Program-made: the position numbers and the translations under genes
Shown: positions 24,835 through 33,531 of the stretch, in pieces
Numbering within the stretch: position 1 is the first letter of the stretch
Layout of the letters: the number at the start of each line of letters is the position of its first letter
Assembly: GCA_930633495.1 (NCBI GenBank)
Contig: CAKNFJ010000001.1
Span: 620,001 to 684,000, forward strand
Length of the DNA: 64,000 nt
Direction: 5' to 3'
DNA from: Hyphomicrobiales bacterium
Lineage (GTDB): Bacteria; Pseudomonadota; Alphaproteobacteria; Rhizobiales; Beijerinckiaceae
Notes under the pieces: generated by a model
What the model was told of the DNA's origin: nothing
Seen by the model: the letters and a program-made list of their open reading frames with translations, nothing else
Database searches by the model: none

Positions 24835-26400
24835 TCATGCCTTGCCGGTCTGGGCAGCAGGCTTCATCTCGCCGGCGGAGATCGTACGGTCTGCCTCACG
24901 CAGGTTGAGGTAGTGCTTGAGCACGAAGACGCCGGCAATCATGCAATAGGCATAGACCAGCGGCATGGCGTGCGGCTGCGCGAAGCCGACGGTCGGAGCG
25001 TGGATCACGCCGAACAGCGTCAGGAAGCCACCGACCAGCGCCGCGACCGCGCCACGCATCGGCTTGTCGGTGATCGCGAAGATCGTGATGCAGCCCCAGG
25101 TCATGCTGCTCAGCGGCGCGCCATTCCCGAGATTGGACAGGCCCTGATAGTAGACGCCCTTCTTGGCGAGTGCGTCGACGCCGAGGGTCCTGGCGGCCGT
25201 GCCGGCAGCCGAGAGCGTGTTGTTAGTCAGCGTCAGCGCCCAGTTCGCGATCCACGGGAACATCGTGACGAAGATCACCGGGACTTCGTCACGCGGCGAC
25301 TCGCGCACCACCTGATTGGCCGTGACGATGCCGATATAGACGAGGATCGGAACGACCGCGACCATCGGGATCAGCGCCAGCAGGAATGCGCCCAGCCCGA
25401 ACAGCGAGACCAGGAACATGGTCAGGCCGGTGAAGAAGGTGTAGCCGGTGCCCGCGCCGATCGATTTCCAGCCGGCATGGCCGATATAGACGGTGACCGG
25501 GAACGGGTTGCCGAAGAAGGCACCGAGCGTCGAGGACAGGCCGTTGGCCATCATCACCTGACGCGTCGGGTAGGGATCGCCGGCGGCATGCGCGCTCTCG
25601 ATGTTCTCAAGATCGAACACATAGTTGGCGAGACCGAGCGGAACAGCCGAGGCGAGGTAGGGCAGCGCATGCGGCAGACCCTGCATGAAGCTCGAGATAT
25701 GCAGCGTCGGCGGGTTGAAGCCGAAGGTGCTGAGCGAGTTCTTGATCTCGGCCGGGCTCTGCAGACCGAAAATCCAGGCCAGCGCCGTTCCGACCGCGAG
25801 CAGCAGGAAGCCTGTCGGAACCTTCGGGAAGATCGGCTTCTTGCCGAACCAGTTGAGGAAGATCAGCGCGAGCACCACGAAGGCGACGGTCGGCGTCTCG
25901 AAGGACTGCAGCATCGGGTTCATGGCGAGCAGTAGCAGCCCGAGGCCGGCAAGGCAGGACAGCAACACCGTGCGCGGGATCGTCTTGCGGATGGTCTCGC
26001 CCAGGAAGGAGCCGCCGACCAGGATCATCGCCTCGACGAAACACCAGACCAACGCGATCTGCAGGGCGAACTCGGCATCCTTCGTCTGCAGATAGACGGG
26101 CAGGATGACCAGGAAGGTCACCGTGAAGATCGACGGCGCGCTCGGACCCGAGGGCAGCGCGGTCACGTCGGCGCGGCCGGTTTCCTTGACGAGCTTATAG
26201 GCGAAATAGGTGTACCACAGGCTCGCGGCGAAGACCGCGAGGCCGAAGGCCGGGGCGATCCGGCCATAGACCATCTCCTTGGGGAAGCCGACGACGAAAA
26301 GCAGCAGGCCGATCATCGTCAGGAGGTTGGTCAGGTTGTTGGCCAGCAGGCCGAAATACCCGCCCCAGTCGCCCTTTCGCCAGATAAACGATCTATCCAT
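24835..26400 (-). CDS. NCS2-type permease (xanthine/uracil permease superfamily)
   Basis: A 521-residue membrane protein with about 12-14 hydrophobic segments, of the NCS2/AzgA-like superfamily. Recognisable regions are NLTNLLTMIGLLLFVVGFP, ADVTALPSGPSAPSIFTVTF, SAVPLGLANYVFDLENIESA and NPFPVTVYIGHAGWKSIGAG. It is the first gene of the oxamate carbamoyltransferase cluster and divergent from the PucR gene, so a ureide, purine or oxalurate-like substrate is likely. It lacks the closest uracil or xanthine permease signatures, so the substrate is open. Confidence 0.8.
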   Translation of the reverse strand: MDRSFIWRKGDWGGYFGLLANNLTNLLTMIGLLLFVVGFPKEMVYGRIAPAFGLAVFAASLWYTYFAYKLVKETGRADVTALPSGPSAPSIFTVTFLVILPVYLQTKDAEFALQIALVWCFVEAMILVGGSFLGETIRKTIPRTVLLSCLAGLGLLLLAMNPMLQSFETPTVAFVVLALIFLNWFGKKPIFPKVPTGFLLLAVGTALAWIFGLQSPAEIKNSLSTFGFNPPTLHISSFMQGLPHALPYLASAVPLGLANYVFDLENIESAHAAGDPYPTRQVMMANGLSSTLGAFFGNPFPVTVYIGHAGWKSIGAGTGYTFFTGLTMFLVSLFGLGAFLLALIPMVAVVPILVYIGIVTANQVVRESPRDEVPVIFVTMFPWIANWALTLTNNTLSAAGTAARTLGVDALAKKGVYYQGLSNLGNGAPLSSMTWGCITIFAITDKPMRGAVAALVGGFLTLFGVIHAPTVGFAQPHAMPLVYAYCMIAGVFVLKHYLNLREADRTISAGEMKPAAQTGKA

Positions 26401-26533
26401 CGATTGTCCCCATCCTCGCGGGCGCGCTCCAGCGGCGCGGCTCTCCGCAGCCGAACGATCTTCTTTTGAGGGGAGCCTAGAGAGCCGGTGACAGGGGAAC
26501 CATTGCCAAGCCGCCTAAATTGACCAGCCTTAT

Positions 26534-26552
26534 TTTATCCGATGAGGATAAA
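26534..26552. promoter_or_regulatory. Operator-like dyad between permease and pucR genes
   Basis: The 275-base divergent region contains an AT-rich island with the inverted repeat TTTATCC-N5-GGATAAA, 134 bases upstream of the permease start and 124 bases upstream of the PucR start. It is a candidate binding site for the adjacent PucR regulator. Confidence 0.5.
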
Positions 26553-26675
26553 TATCGAACCGCTCTAACGGGCTTGGCTTGCGAATACCGGCCATTCACG
26601 CATAGATCGGCACGCGGAGTGGCCGCTGGCGCGGCATGGACGGCAGGCGCGGGCCACCCTGGGGAGCCCCGGACC

Positions 26676-28298
26676 ATGGCCCATCAGCTCAAGATCTCCG
26701 AACTGCTGCAATTCGCGCCGTTCAAACAGGCCCGCCTGATCTGCGGGGAAGAGGGTCTCTCCAACCCCGTCAGAGGCGTCAACGTCATCGAGGCTCCGGA
26801 TGTGACCGACTGGGTCCAGCCGGGGGACGTTCTGCTCACCAATTTCTATTCGCTCGACCGCCTGCGCCCGCTCGACGCCTTCATCGAGAAGGTCGCTGCC
26901 CGCAAGCTCAGCGCATTGATCGTCAAGACCGGCCTCTTCGTGCAGGAGGTCCCGGAGGAGATCGTCGAGGCCGCGCGCAGGCACCGCCTGCCCGTCATCG
27001 AGATCCCCCGCAGCGTCCTCTACCGGACCATCGTCCTGTGCATCTCGGAGCATCTCCTCAGCGAACGCCTCGGCGTCCTGGAACGCTTCAAGGAGATCAG
27101 CGATCACTTCCTCAGCGCCTCGCTGGCGAACCAGGGCGCCTTCCGGATCCTGAAATCCCTGGAAACCTTCATCGGCAACCCCGTCGGGCTCTATGACGAG
27201 CAACTGCAATGCCTGGCCGGAACCGCGGGCAGCTCCGTCAGCCTCGCCCCACCCGAGGGGCACCAGGAGGGCGCGCCCTATTACATCCAGACCATCGCGG
27301 CACCCGAGGCGGACGGCCGGACCTGCAGCCGCTATGTCTTCTCGGTGCGCGTCGGCGACGAGGTCAGGCTGTACCTCACCGTTCTCGAACTGAATGGCGA
27401 GCTGGAGGACGTCCAGTCCATCGCGATCGAAAGCGCCATCAACGCGCTCGCGCTCGATTTCTTGCGGCAGCAGGCCGTGATCGAGGTCGAGAAGCAGTTC
27501 CGCTTCGACCTGATCGGCGACCTGCTGGGCGGCAGCGCCCTGCCCTCCAGCGAATTACATCGGCGCGCCGGCCTGATCCAGTGGGATCTCAAGCGGAAGC
27601 ACGCCGTGACGGTCATCGGCCTGAAGGCTCCACAGAAACCGCCCGGCGCAGCGGCAAGCGAAAGCAGGAGCCTGGAACGCCTGGCACAGCTCCTCGGCAA
27701 TGTGGTCGACAACGCCCATGCCCAGGTTCGGGGCGGCCATATCGTCCTGTTCTGGCCGACCGGCGAAGGGCGGGAATGGCGCATGCAGCTCGAGCGCCGT
27801 TTTGCCGAATTGAGCGCGTTGTGGTCCCGCACCGAGGAGCGCGCCATCCTTCATGCCGGCATCGGCGAGGTCGCGGCCGATGTCGAAAGCCTGCCCCGGA
27901 GCTATCGGCAGGCACTGGATGCGCTGAACATCGGCATCCGCGCGCGCTTTGAGAAGAATCTCGTCTTCTTTCACGAGCTCGGCATCTACCGCATGCTTTG
28001 CCGGCTGGCGCCGCAGCATGAGCTCAGGGACATGGTCCCCCCCTCCTTGCAGCGGCTGATGGCGGTGAAAACTCGCGCCCGCGCCGATCTCATCGAGACG
28101 CTGGAGGCCTATATCGCCTGCAGCCGCAACGCACTCGAAACCTCGCGCCGCCTCGATGTCCACCCCAAGACCGTCCTCTACAGGCTCGACAAGATCAGGG
28201 CGGAAGCCGGCATCGACCTCGACGATGCCGAAGAGATGCTGATGGTCCAGATCGGCCTCAAGATCACGAAGATGCTCGGCGTTCCCGAACAGCACTGA
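26676..28298 (+). CDS. PucR-family transcriptional regulator
   Basis: A 540-residue regulator. The N-terminal PucR domain (about 5-125; KISELLQFAPFKQARLICGE, EAPDVTDWVQPGDVLLTNF) is followed by a middle domain (about 300-440) and a C-terminal PucR/CdaR-type helix-turn-helix (RNALETSRRLDVHPKTVLYR at about 485-510). The start MAHQLKISELL has GGGGAG upstream; a longer frame was rejected. PucR-type proteins sense purine-degradation intermediates such as allantoin or allantoate. It is divergent from the permease-allFGH-carbamate kinase cluster, its likely target. Confidence 0.92.
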   Translation: MAHQLKISELLQFAPFKQARLICGEEGLSNPVRGVNVIEAPDVTDWVQPGDVLLTNFYSLDRLRPLDAFIEKVAARKLSALIVKTGLFVQEVPEEIVEAARRHRLPVIEIPRSVLYRTIVLCISEHLLSERLGVLERFKEISDHFLSASLANQGAFRILKSLETFIGNPVGLYDEQLQCLAGTAGSSVSLAPPEGHQEGAPYYIQTIAAPEADGRTCSRYVFSVRVGDEVRLYLTVLELNGELEDVQSIAIESAINALALDFLRQQAVIEVEKQFRFDLIGDLLGGSALPSSELHRRAGLIQWDLKRKHAVTVIGLKAPQKPPGAAASESRSLERLAQLLGNVVDNAHAQVRGGHIVLFWPTGEGREWRMQLERRFAELSALWSRTEERAILHAGIGEVAADVESLPRSYRQALDALNIGIRARFEKNLVFFHELGIYRMLCRLAPQHELRDMVPPSLQRLMAVKTRARADLIETLEAYIACSRNALETSRRLDVHPKTVLYRLDKIRAEAGIDLDDAEEMLMVQIGLKITKMLGVPEQH

Positions 28299-28729
28299 GT
28301 GGCGTCGGGCGCGGTCCGCCGGCGAGATAGCGTACTCGGGCGTGATCATGCTCGGGGCCTGCTTGCCGAATTCGGAGCGAGATAGCCCGCGACCTGCACC
28401 ATGCCCCCAATCTGGCAACGCCGATCCTCGGCCGTGCAAAACCGAACGCGACAAGCTGGAAGGGCGCATCCGACCGCGAAACACCCGAGACAGGCCCTCA
28501 CCTGCGGAGGCCCATTTTCTGTATGCTGATTTCCATTTTATTGTATGCAGTATTACTATTTTTTGCATACAAATTTTGTTTGAATCGTATCCGCATCTGC
28601 CGTAGCAATTGCCGACCGCAACCCGAACGGCTGACCCGACATGCATCGCGGAACGCTACCGGTCCTTCCGTTCCGCCGCCGCACAGAACAGCGAGCGGCG
28701 TGCCGCTCCGGCAGCGACGGACAGCCCTC
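28299..28729. other. Intergenic region upstream of the first peptide ABC operon
   Basis: These 431 bases change from GC-rich to strongly AT-rich at 28510-28590, where three TGTATGC-type half-sites are found. A reading frame continues upstream of the permease through this tract, but it is not coding by composition. No other gene is seen. Confidence 0.55.
28520..28572. promoter_or_regulatory. GntR/FadR-like operator cluster
   Basis: TTGTATGC (28541-28548) and GCATACAA (28565-28572) form a perfect 8-base dyad with a 16-base spacer; a third TGTATGC lies at 28520-28526. TGTATNC-type half-sites are typical for FadR-class GntR regulators. No GntR gene is in the window, so the regulator would be encoded elsewhere. 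Confidence 0.5.
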
Positions 28730-29710
28730 GTGATCCGGATCCTGCTGATCCTGTGCCGGAAGTGCCTGCAGGCGCTCCCAACCGTGATCGCCATCGTCGT
28801 CATCAATTTTCTGTTGCTGCAACTCGCCCCGGGCGACGCGGCCGATGTCATGGCCGGCGAGTCGGGCGCGGCGACGGCCGAGTCCATGGCGGCGCTCAGG
28901 GCTCATTTCGGGCTGGACCTGCCGGTCATGCAGCAGCTGGCGGATTATCTCGGGCGGCTGGCCCATTTCGATCTCGGCTTTTCCGCGCGCTTCAACGCCC
29001 CGGTCATCAACGTCATCCTCGAGCGGCTGCCCGGCACATTGCTGCTGATGGGCGTCGCGCTCCTGGTCGCTTTGGTGGCCGGCATCGCGCTCGGCGGCCT
29101 GATGGCCGCCTGCGCAGGCCGCCTGCCCGACCGGCTTCTCTCGGTCCTGGTCCTGCTGTTCTACTCGATCCCCGGTTTCTGGATCGGCCTGATGCTGATC
29201 GTGCTCTTCGCCGTGAAGCTGCAGATCCTGCCGAGCGGCGGTTCGGGCACGATCGGGCTGCAACTGCACGGCATGGCCGCATTCGCCGACAAGCTGCGCT
29301 ACATGGTGCTGCCGGCTGCGGCGCTCGGCCTGTTCTACGTCGCGATCTATGCCCGGCTGACACGGGCCTCGATGCTGGAGGCCTTTTCGCAGGACTACGT
29401 CCGTACCGCCGTGGCCAAGGGCCTCTCCGGCTTCGTCATCACGGTCCGCCACGTCCTGCGCAACGCGCTGATGCCGGTCACCACCGTGGCGGGGATGCAT
29501 CTCGGCGGCATGCTCGGCGGCGCCGTGGTGGTCGAGACGGTCTATAGTTGGCCGGGGCTAGGGCGACTGGCCTTCGAGGCCGTGCTCGGCCGCGATTTCA
29601 ATGTCCTGGTCGGCATTCTCTTCCTGTCGTCCCTGCTCGTCGTGGTCGCGGACATCGTCGTCGATCTGCTGCAGGCCTGGCTCGACCCGCGGATCGAGGT
29701 CGGGACATGA
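28730..29710 (+). CDS. Peptide/nickel-type ABC permease, DppB-like (system 1)
   Basis: A 326-residue inner-membrane permease. The GTG start (VIRILLILCRKCLQALP) places the first helix exactly as in DppB homologues; the ribosome site is weak. The family N-terminal phrase LLLQLAPGDAADVMAG and the EAA-like loop RTAVAKGLSGFVITVRHVLRNAL are present, with the typical end DPRIEVGT. Its stop overlaps the next start (ATGA). It is preceded by a GntR-like operator cluster. Part of an importer with no ATPase gene nearby. Confidence 0.9.
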   Translation: MIRILLILCRKCLQALPTVIAIVVINFLLLQLAPGDAADVMAGESGAATAESMAALRAHFGLDLPVMQQLADYLGRLAHFDLGFSARFNAPVINVILERLPGTLLLMGVALLVALVAGIALGGLMAACAGRLPDRLLSVLVLLFYSIPGFWIGLMLIVLFAVKLQILPSGGSGTIGLQLHGMAAFADKLRYMVLPAAALGLFYVAIYARLTRASMLEAFSQDYVRTAVAKGLSGFVITVRHVLRNALMPVTTVAGMHLGGMLGGAVVVETVYSWPGLGRLAFEAVLGRDFNVLVGILFLSSLLVVVADIVVDLLQAWLDPRIEVGT

Positions 29711-30591
29711 GCCATACCCTTGCCGAGACCGCCCCGCGCCCGCGTCGCATCCGCTCCCCCGCCCTGCGCAGCTTCCTGCGCAACCCGGTCGGTATCGCCG
29801 GCGTCGCGCTGCTCGTCCTCATTCTCGCCACCGCGCTCGTCGGGCCGCTCGTCTATGACGGGGATCCCTTCGACATGGTCGCCCAGCCCTTCCTCTGGCC
29901 GGGCGAGGATGCGAGCCATGTGCTGGGCACGGATTCCCTCGGACGCGACGTCGCCGCTGGCCTCATCCACGGTGCCCGTGTCTCGCTGACCGTCGGCATC
30001 GTCGCGACGCTGATCGGCGTCACCGTCGGCGTGCTGGTGGGTGCGGTGGCCGGCTATTTCGGTGGGCTCGCCGACGATCTGCTCGTGCGCCTCATCCAGC
30101 TCTTCCACACCATGCCGAGCTTCGTGCTGCTCGTCGTGCTGGTCGCCATCGCCCAGCCCTCGCTGACCGTCGTGACCATTGCCATCGGCCTCCTGGGCTG
30201 GCCAACCCTGGCGCGGCTGGTCCGGGCCGAGTTCCGCTCGCTCAAGCAGAAGGATTTCGTCACCGCCGCGCGCAGCATCGGCCAGGGCCATGGCCGGATC
30301 ATCTTCGTCGCGATCCTGCCCAACGCCCTGCCCCCGATCATCGTCGCCTCTTCGGTGATGGTCGCGTCCGCGATCCTGGCGGAATCGGCGCTTTCCTTCA
30401 TGGGGCTGGGCGACCCCAACGTGGTGAGCTGGGGCAGCATGATCGGGGCCGGACGCGAGTTCCTGCGCTCGGCCTGGTATCTCACCGCCCTGCCAGGCCT
30501 CGGCATCGTGGCGACCGTGCTGTCGCTCAACCTGATCGGCGACAGCCTCAACGACGCGCTCAATCCGCGCCTGTCGCGCACGGAGGGATGA
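29707..30591 (+). CDS. Peptide/nickel-type ABC permease, DppC-like (system 1)
   Basis: A 294-residue permease with about six membrane segments. DppC features are the extracytoplasmic GTDSLGRDVAAGLIHGARVSL, the EAA loop TAARSIGQGHGRIIFVAILPNALPP and the C-terminal IGDSLNDALNPRL. Its ATG overlaps the DppB stop. It is followed after 103 bases by the binding-protein gene. Confidence 0.92.
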   Translation: MSHTLAETAPRPRRIRSPALRSFLRNPVGIAGVALLVLILATALVGPLVYDGDPFDMVAQPFLWPGEDASHVLGTDSLGRDVAAGLIHGARVSLTVGIVATLIGVTVGVLVGAVAGYFGGLADDLLVRLIQLFHTMPSFVLLVVLVAIAQPSLTVVTIAIGLLGWPTLARLVRAEFRSLKQKDFVTAARSIGQGHGRIIFVAILPNALPPIIVASSVMVASAILAESALSFMGLGDPNVVSWGSMIGAGREFLRSAWYLTALPGLGIVATVLSLNLIGDSLNDALNPRLSRTEG

Positions 30592-30694
30592 GGCGTGCCG
30601 GGCAAAGCCGCAGGCCGCGACGAAACCATGCCTACCAGGCGCCCGCCCTCGAAAGCCGGGCCTGTTCATCTCGGAAGAACGAAGGGGATCATCG

Positions 30695-32272
30695 ATGAGT
30701 TATCGCAAGCTGGGCACCTTCGCCCTGACATCCGGCCTCGCCGTGGCGGCCTTGGCCCTGGCCTTCCCCGCCGCGGCGCAGCCACAGCCGGGCGGCACCC
30801 TGACCTATGCCGTCAAGAACGACTCCGGCACGCTGGCGGCGATCAACAACACCTCCAGCACCCAGACCTCGACCAAGGTCTTCGAGGGCCTGCTGAGCTA
30901 TGACTACGACCTCAACCCGCGACCGCTGCTGGCGACCGCCTGGTCGGTCTCGCCCGACGGCCTGCTCTACAGCTTCACCCTGCGCGAGGGCGTCACCTGG
31001 AGCGACGGCAAGCCCTTCACCTCGGCCGACGTCGCCTTCTCGATCCAGCGCCTGAAGGAAGCCCATCCGCGCGGCCGTTCGACCTTCGCCAACATCGTCG
31101 AGATCAGGACGCCTGGCCCGCACAAGGTCGAGATCGCGCTGTCGAAGCCGGCGCCCTATCTCATCACGGCACTCGGCGGCAGCGAGTCGCCGATGATCCC
31201 GAAGCATGTCTTCGAGGGTACCGATCCGGCGGCCCCGCCCACCGACGCCCAGATGGTCGGCACCGGCCCCTTCGTGCTCGGCGAGCGCGTCCGCGGCAGC
31301 TATGCCGTGTTCAACCGCAACCCTAACTACTGGGACAAGCCGAAGCCTTATGTCGAGCGCCTCGTGGTGCGTTTCATCCCGGATGGCGCCGCCCGGACCG
31401 CCGCGCTCGAAGCCGGCGATGCCGACCTCGTCAACCAGCCCGGCTCGCTCTCCGACGTCAACCGGCTGAAGGACAACCCCAACCTGGCCGTGACGGTGCG
31501 CAACTACGCCTATATCGGGCCGCAGCACCTGCTCATGCTGAACCTCGACAACCAGCATCTCAAGGATCTGCGCGTGCGCGAGGCGATCGCCCATGCGATC
31601 GACCCCAAAGCGCTGGTCAACGTCGTCTATCAGGGGCAGGCTCAGGTCTCGCCGGCAGCGATCAGCGTCGCGCTGCCGACCTATAACGACCCCTCGATCA
31701 AGCCGCGCAGCCTCGACGTGAGGCGCGCCAACCAGCTCCTCGACGATGCCGGCTACAAGGCCGGAGCCAACGGCATCCGCTTCCCGCTGCGCCTGATGAC
31801 CAATTCCGATCTCGATCCGCGCATCAACGAGTTCCTGAAGCAATCGCTGCGCCGGATCGGCATCGACGGGGTGATCGTCACCTCCGACTTCGCCGTCTAC
31901 ATCAAGACCGTCTATACCGACCGCGCCTTCGACCTCGCCTATGAATCGCTGTCGAACACCTTCGACCCGACGCTGGGCGTCCAGCGCGGCTACTGGTCGA
32001 AGAACTTCAAGATCGGCCTGCCCTTCTCCAATTCCTCGCACTACGCCAACCCCGAGGCGGACGCCTTGCTCGAAGCTGCCGCCGTCGAGCCGGATGCGGC
32101 GAAGCGCAAGGATCAGTTCAACCGCTTCCAGAAAGTGATCGACCGCGACCTGCCGGCGATCAATCTCGTCTCGCCGCTCGGCACGCTGCTCGCCAAGAAG
32201 AAGCTGAAGGACTATGCGCCGGGCGCCGAGGGCATCTTCAACAGCTTCGCGGACGCCTATTTCGAGAAATAG
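30695..32272 (+). CDS. Periplasmic solute-binding protein, family 5 (system 1)
   Basis: A 525-residue extracytoplasmic binding protein with a Sec signal peptide (GLAVAALALAFPAAAQPQ, cleavage near 29). SBP_bac_5 hallmarks are GGTLTYAVKNDSGTL, LREGVTWSDGKPFTSADVAF and GTGPFVLGERVRGSYAVFNRN. AAGGGG precedes the start. It should deliver a peptide, opine or modified amino acid to the two permeases upstream. The ligand is not predictable. Confidence 0.93.
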   Translation: MSYRKLGTFALTSGLAVAALALAFPAAAQPQPGGTLTYAVKNDSGTLAAINNTSSTQTSTKVFEGLLSYDYDLNPRPLLATAWSVSPDGLLYSFTLREGVTWSDGKPFTSADVAFSIQRLKEAHPRGRSTFANIVEIRTPGPHKVEIALSKPAPYLITALGGSESPMIPKHVFEGTDPAAPPTDAQMVGTGPFVLGERVRGSYAVFNRNPNYWDKPKPYVERLVVRFIPDGAARTAALEAGDADLVNQPGSLSDVNRLKDNPNLAVTVRNYAYIGPQHLLMLNLDNQHLKDLRVREAIAHAIDPKALVNVVYQGQAQVSPAAISVALPTYNDPSIKPRSLDVRRANQLLDDAGYKAGANGIRFPLRLMTNSDLDPRINEFLKQSLRRIGIDGVIVTSDFAVYIKTVYTDRAFDLAYESLSNTFDPTLGVQRGYWSKNFKIGLPFSNSSHYANPEADALLEAAAVEPDAAKRKDQFNRFQKVIDRDLPAINLVSPLGTLLAKKKLKDYAPGAEGIFNSFADAYFEK

Positions 32273-32292
32273 CGCCCGGCTTCATCGATAAG

Positions 32293-32317
32293 GCTGGCCG
32301 GCCGGTTGCCGGCCAGC
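32293..32317. terminator. Hairpin between convergent genes
   Basis: GCTGGCCGG-N7-CCGGCCAGC, a 9-base stem 20 bases past the binding-protein stop and 88 bases past the convergent dehydrogenase stop. No T-run follows, so it is only a probable bidirectional terminator. Confidence 0.45.
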
Positions 32318-32404
32318 AGACAAGAGGGCTTCGACGCTTTCGGCACCAAGCGGTTTCCGGCGCCGAGGCTTCGCCCGTTTCCGGACCCAGCGCCGCCGCG
32401 TTGT

Positions 32405-33391
32405 TCAGCCATCGACGCGCCGACGCGTCCAGTTCGCGGCGTTCACCGCGCCGTCGGGTACTTCACCGGCGAGGATCGCCCTCGCCTGCGCGACCGTCGC
32501 AAGGGCCTGCCCCTCGGCGGCGGCCTGGGTGAAGCCTCCGATATGCGGCGTGGCGACGACGTTCGGCAGCGCGGCGATCTCGGGCAGCGGTCTCTGGTCC
32601 GGACCTCGTCCGACATCCAGGGCAGCACCTGCGATCCTGCCCTCGCGCAGGGCCGCGACCAATGCGGCATCGTCGACCAGCCCGCCGCGCGACAGATTGA
32701 TGAAGACCGCATCGGGCCGCATGGCGGCGAACTCTGCCTGCGAGATCAGGTTCTCGGTTTCGTCATTGGCGACGACGAGGCAGATCACGAAATGCGCGCG
32801 CCCGAGAAGATCGAAAAGCTCGACCTGCTCGATCTGCGGATCGTCCACCACGATGAAGGGATCATTGACCAGGACCGTCATGTCGAGGCTGAGGCAGACG
32901 CGTGCCAGCTTGCGGCCGATGCTGCCGAATCCGATGATGCCGACCACGCTGCCGCCGAGTTCGCGGCCCATGCGCGGCTGGTACTGACCGCCGGCCCAGT
33001 TGGCCGCGGCATGCCGGGAGATCCCCCGGGAGAGATCGACCATATATCCGAGGGCGAGCTCCGACACCGAAGTCTGAAACGTGACGGGGGCCTGCGTCAC
33101 CAGAATGCCGGCGTCCGAAGCGGCTGCTGTGTCGATGTTTCGGATGTCGACCGCGCAACGCAGGAAGGCCCTGAGCCTGGAAGAGGCAGCGAAGACCGAG
33201 GCCGGCGCTTCCGTCCTTCGATCTGAAATGATGATGTCGACGTCCTGCGCAACCTTGGCCAGCGCATCCGGCCGGATCGGTTCCGCGCCATCATGCAGAA
33301 CAACCTCAGCGATGCGGCGCAGGCGATTGATGGCGCGATCGCTGTAGAAGCCTTGTCGCATCTCGCGCGAGTGGGACAGAAATATCTTCAT
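32405..33391 (-). CDS. D-2-hydroxyacid dehydrogenase family protein with altered catalytic region
   Basis: A 328-residue NAD-dependent dehydrogenase. The start MKIFLSHSREMRQGF was preferred over an upstream one lacking a family match. The nucleotide motif VVGIIGFGSIGRKLA, the arginine motif INLSRGGLVDD and the histidine motif VATPHIGGFTQ are present. In the segment where the family normally reads DVF-x-x-EP, this protein reads ALDVGRGPDQRPLPE, so the usual catalytic glutamate is not in its normal place. It follows the amidohydrolase gene by 140 bases. Confidence 0.85.
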   Translation of the reverse strand: MKIFLSHSREMRQGFYSDRAINRLRRIAEVVLHDGAEPIRPDALAKVAQDVDIIISDRRTEAPASVFAASSRLRAFLRCAVDIRNIDTAAASDAGILVTQAPVTFQTSVSELALGYMVDLSRGISRHAAANWAGGQYQPRMGRELGGSVVGIIGFGSIGRKLARVCLSLDMTVLVNDPFIVVDDPQIEQVELFDLLGRAHFVICLVVANDETENLISQAEFAAMRPDAVFINLSRGGLVDDAALVAALREGRIAGAALDVGRGPDQRPLPEIAALPNVVATPHIGGFTQAAAEGQALATVAQARAILAGEVPDGAVNAANWTRRRVDG

Positions 33392-33451
33392 TTTCCTGCT
33401 CGACTGGCCAGCGCCCTTTCCGATCGGACTGAACCACGGCGCCACCCCTCC

Positions 33452-33493
33452 TGTCATGCCGGAGCGCACCGCAGGCGCGAGCCCGGCATGACA
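33452..33493. repeat. Long inverted repeat after the amidohydrolase
   Basis: TGTCATGCCGG (33452-33462) and its exact complement (33483-33493) form an 11-base stem with a 20-base loop in the 140-base gap downstream of the amidohydrolase. It may end or stabilise that transcript. The TGTCATGCCGG arm looks like a dispersed repeat. Confidence 0.5.
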
Positions 33494-33531
33494 AGGGAGC
33501 GCGCTCTGCGGCAGCCCGGCTTGTCGGCTTG

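Noticed and set aside
32405..33391. Assignment as phosphoglycerate dehydrogenase (serA)
   Set aside because: The protein lacks the regulatory C-terminal domain and the normal glutamate motif, and it is next to catabolic rather than serine-synthesis genes.
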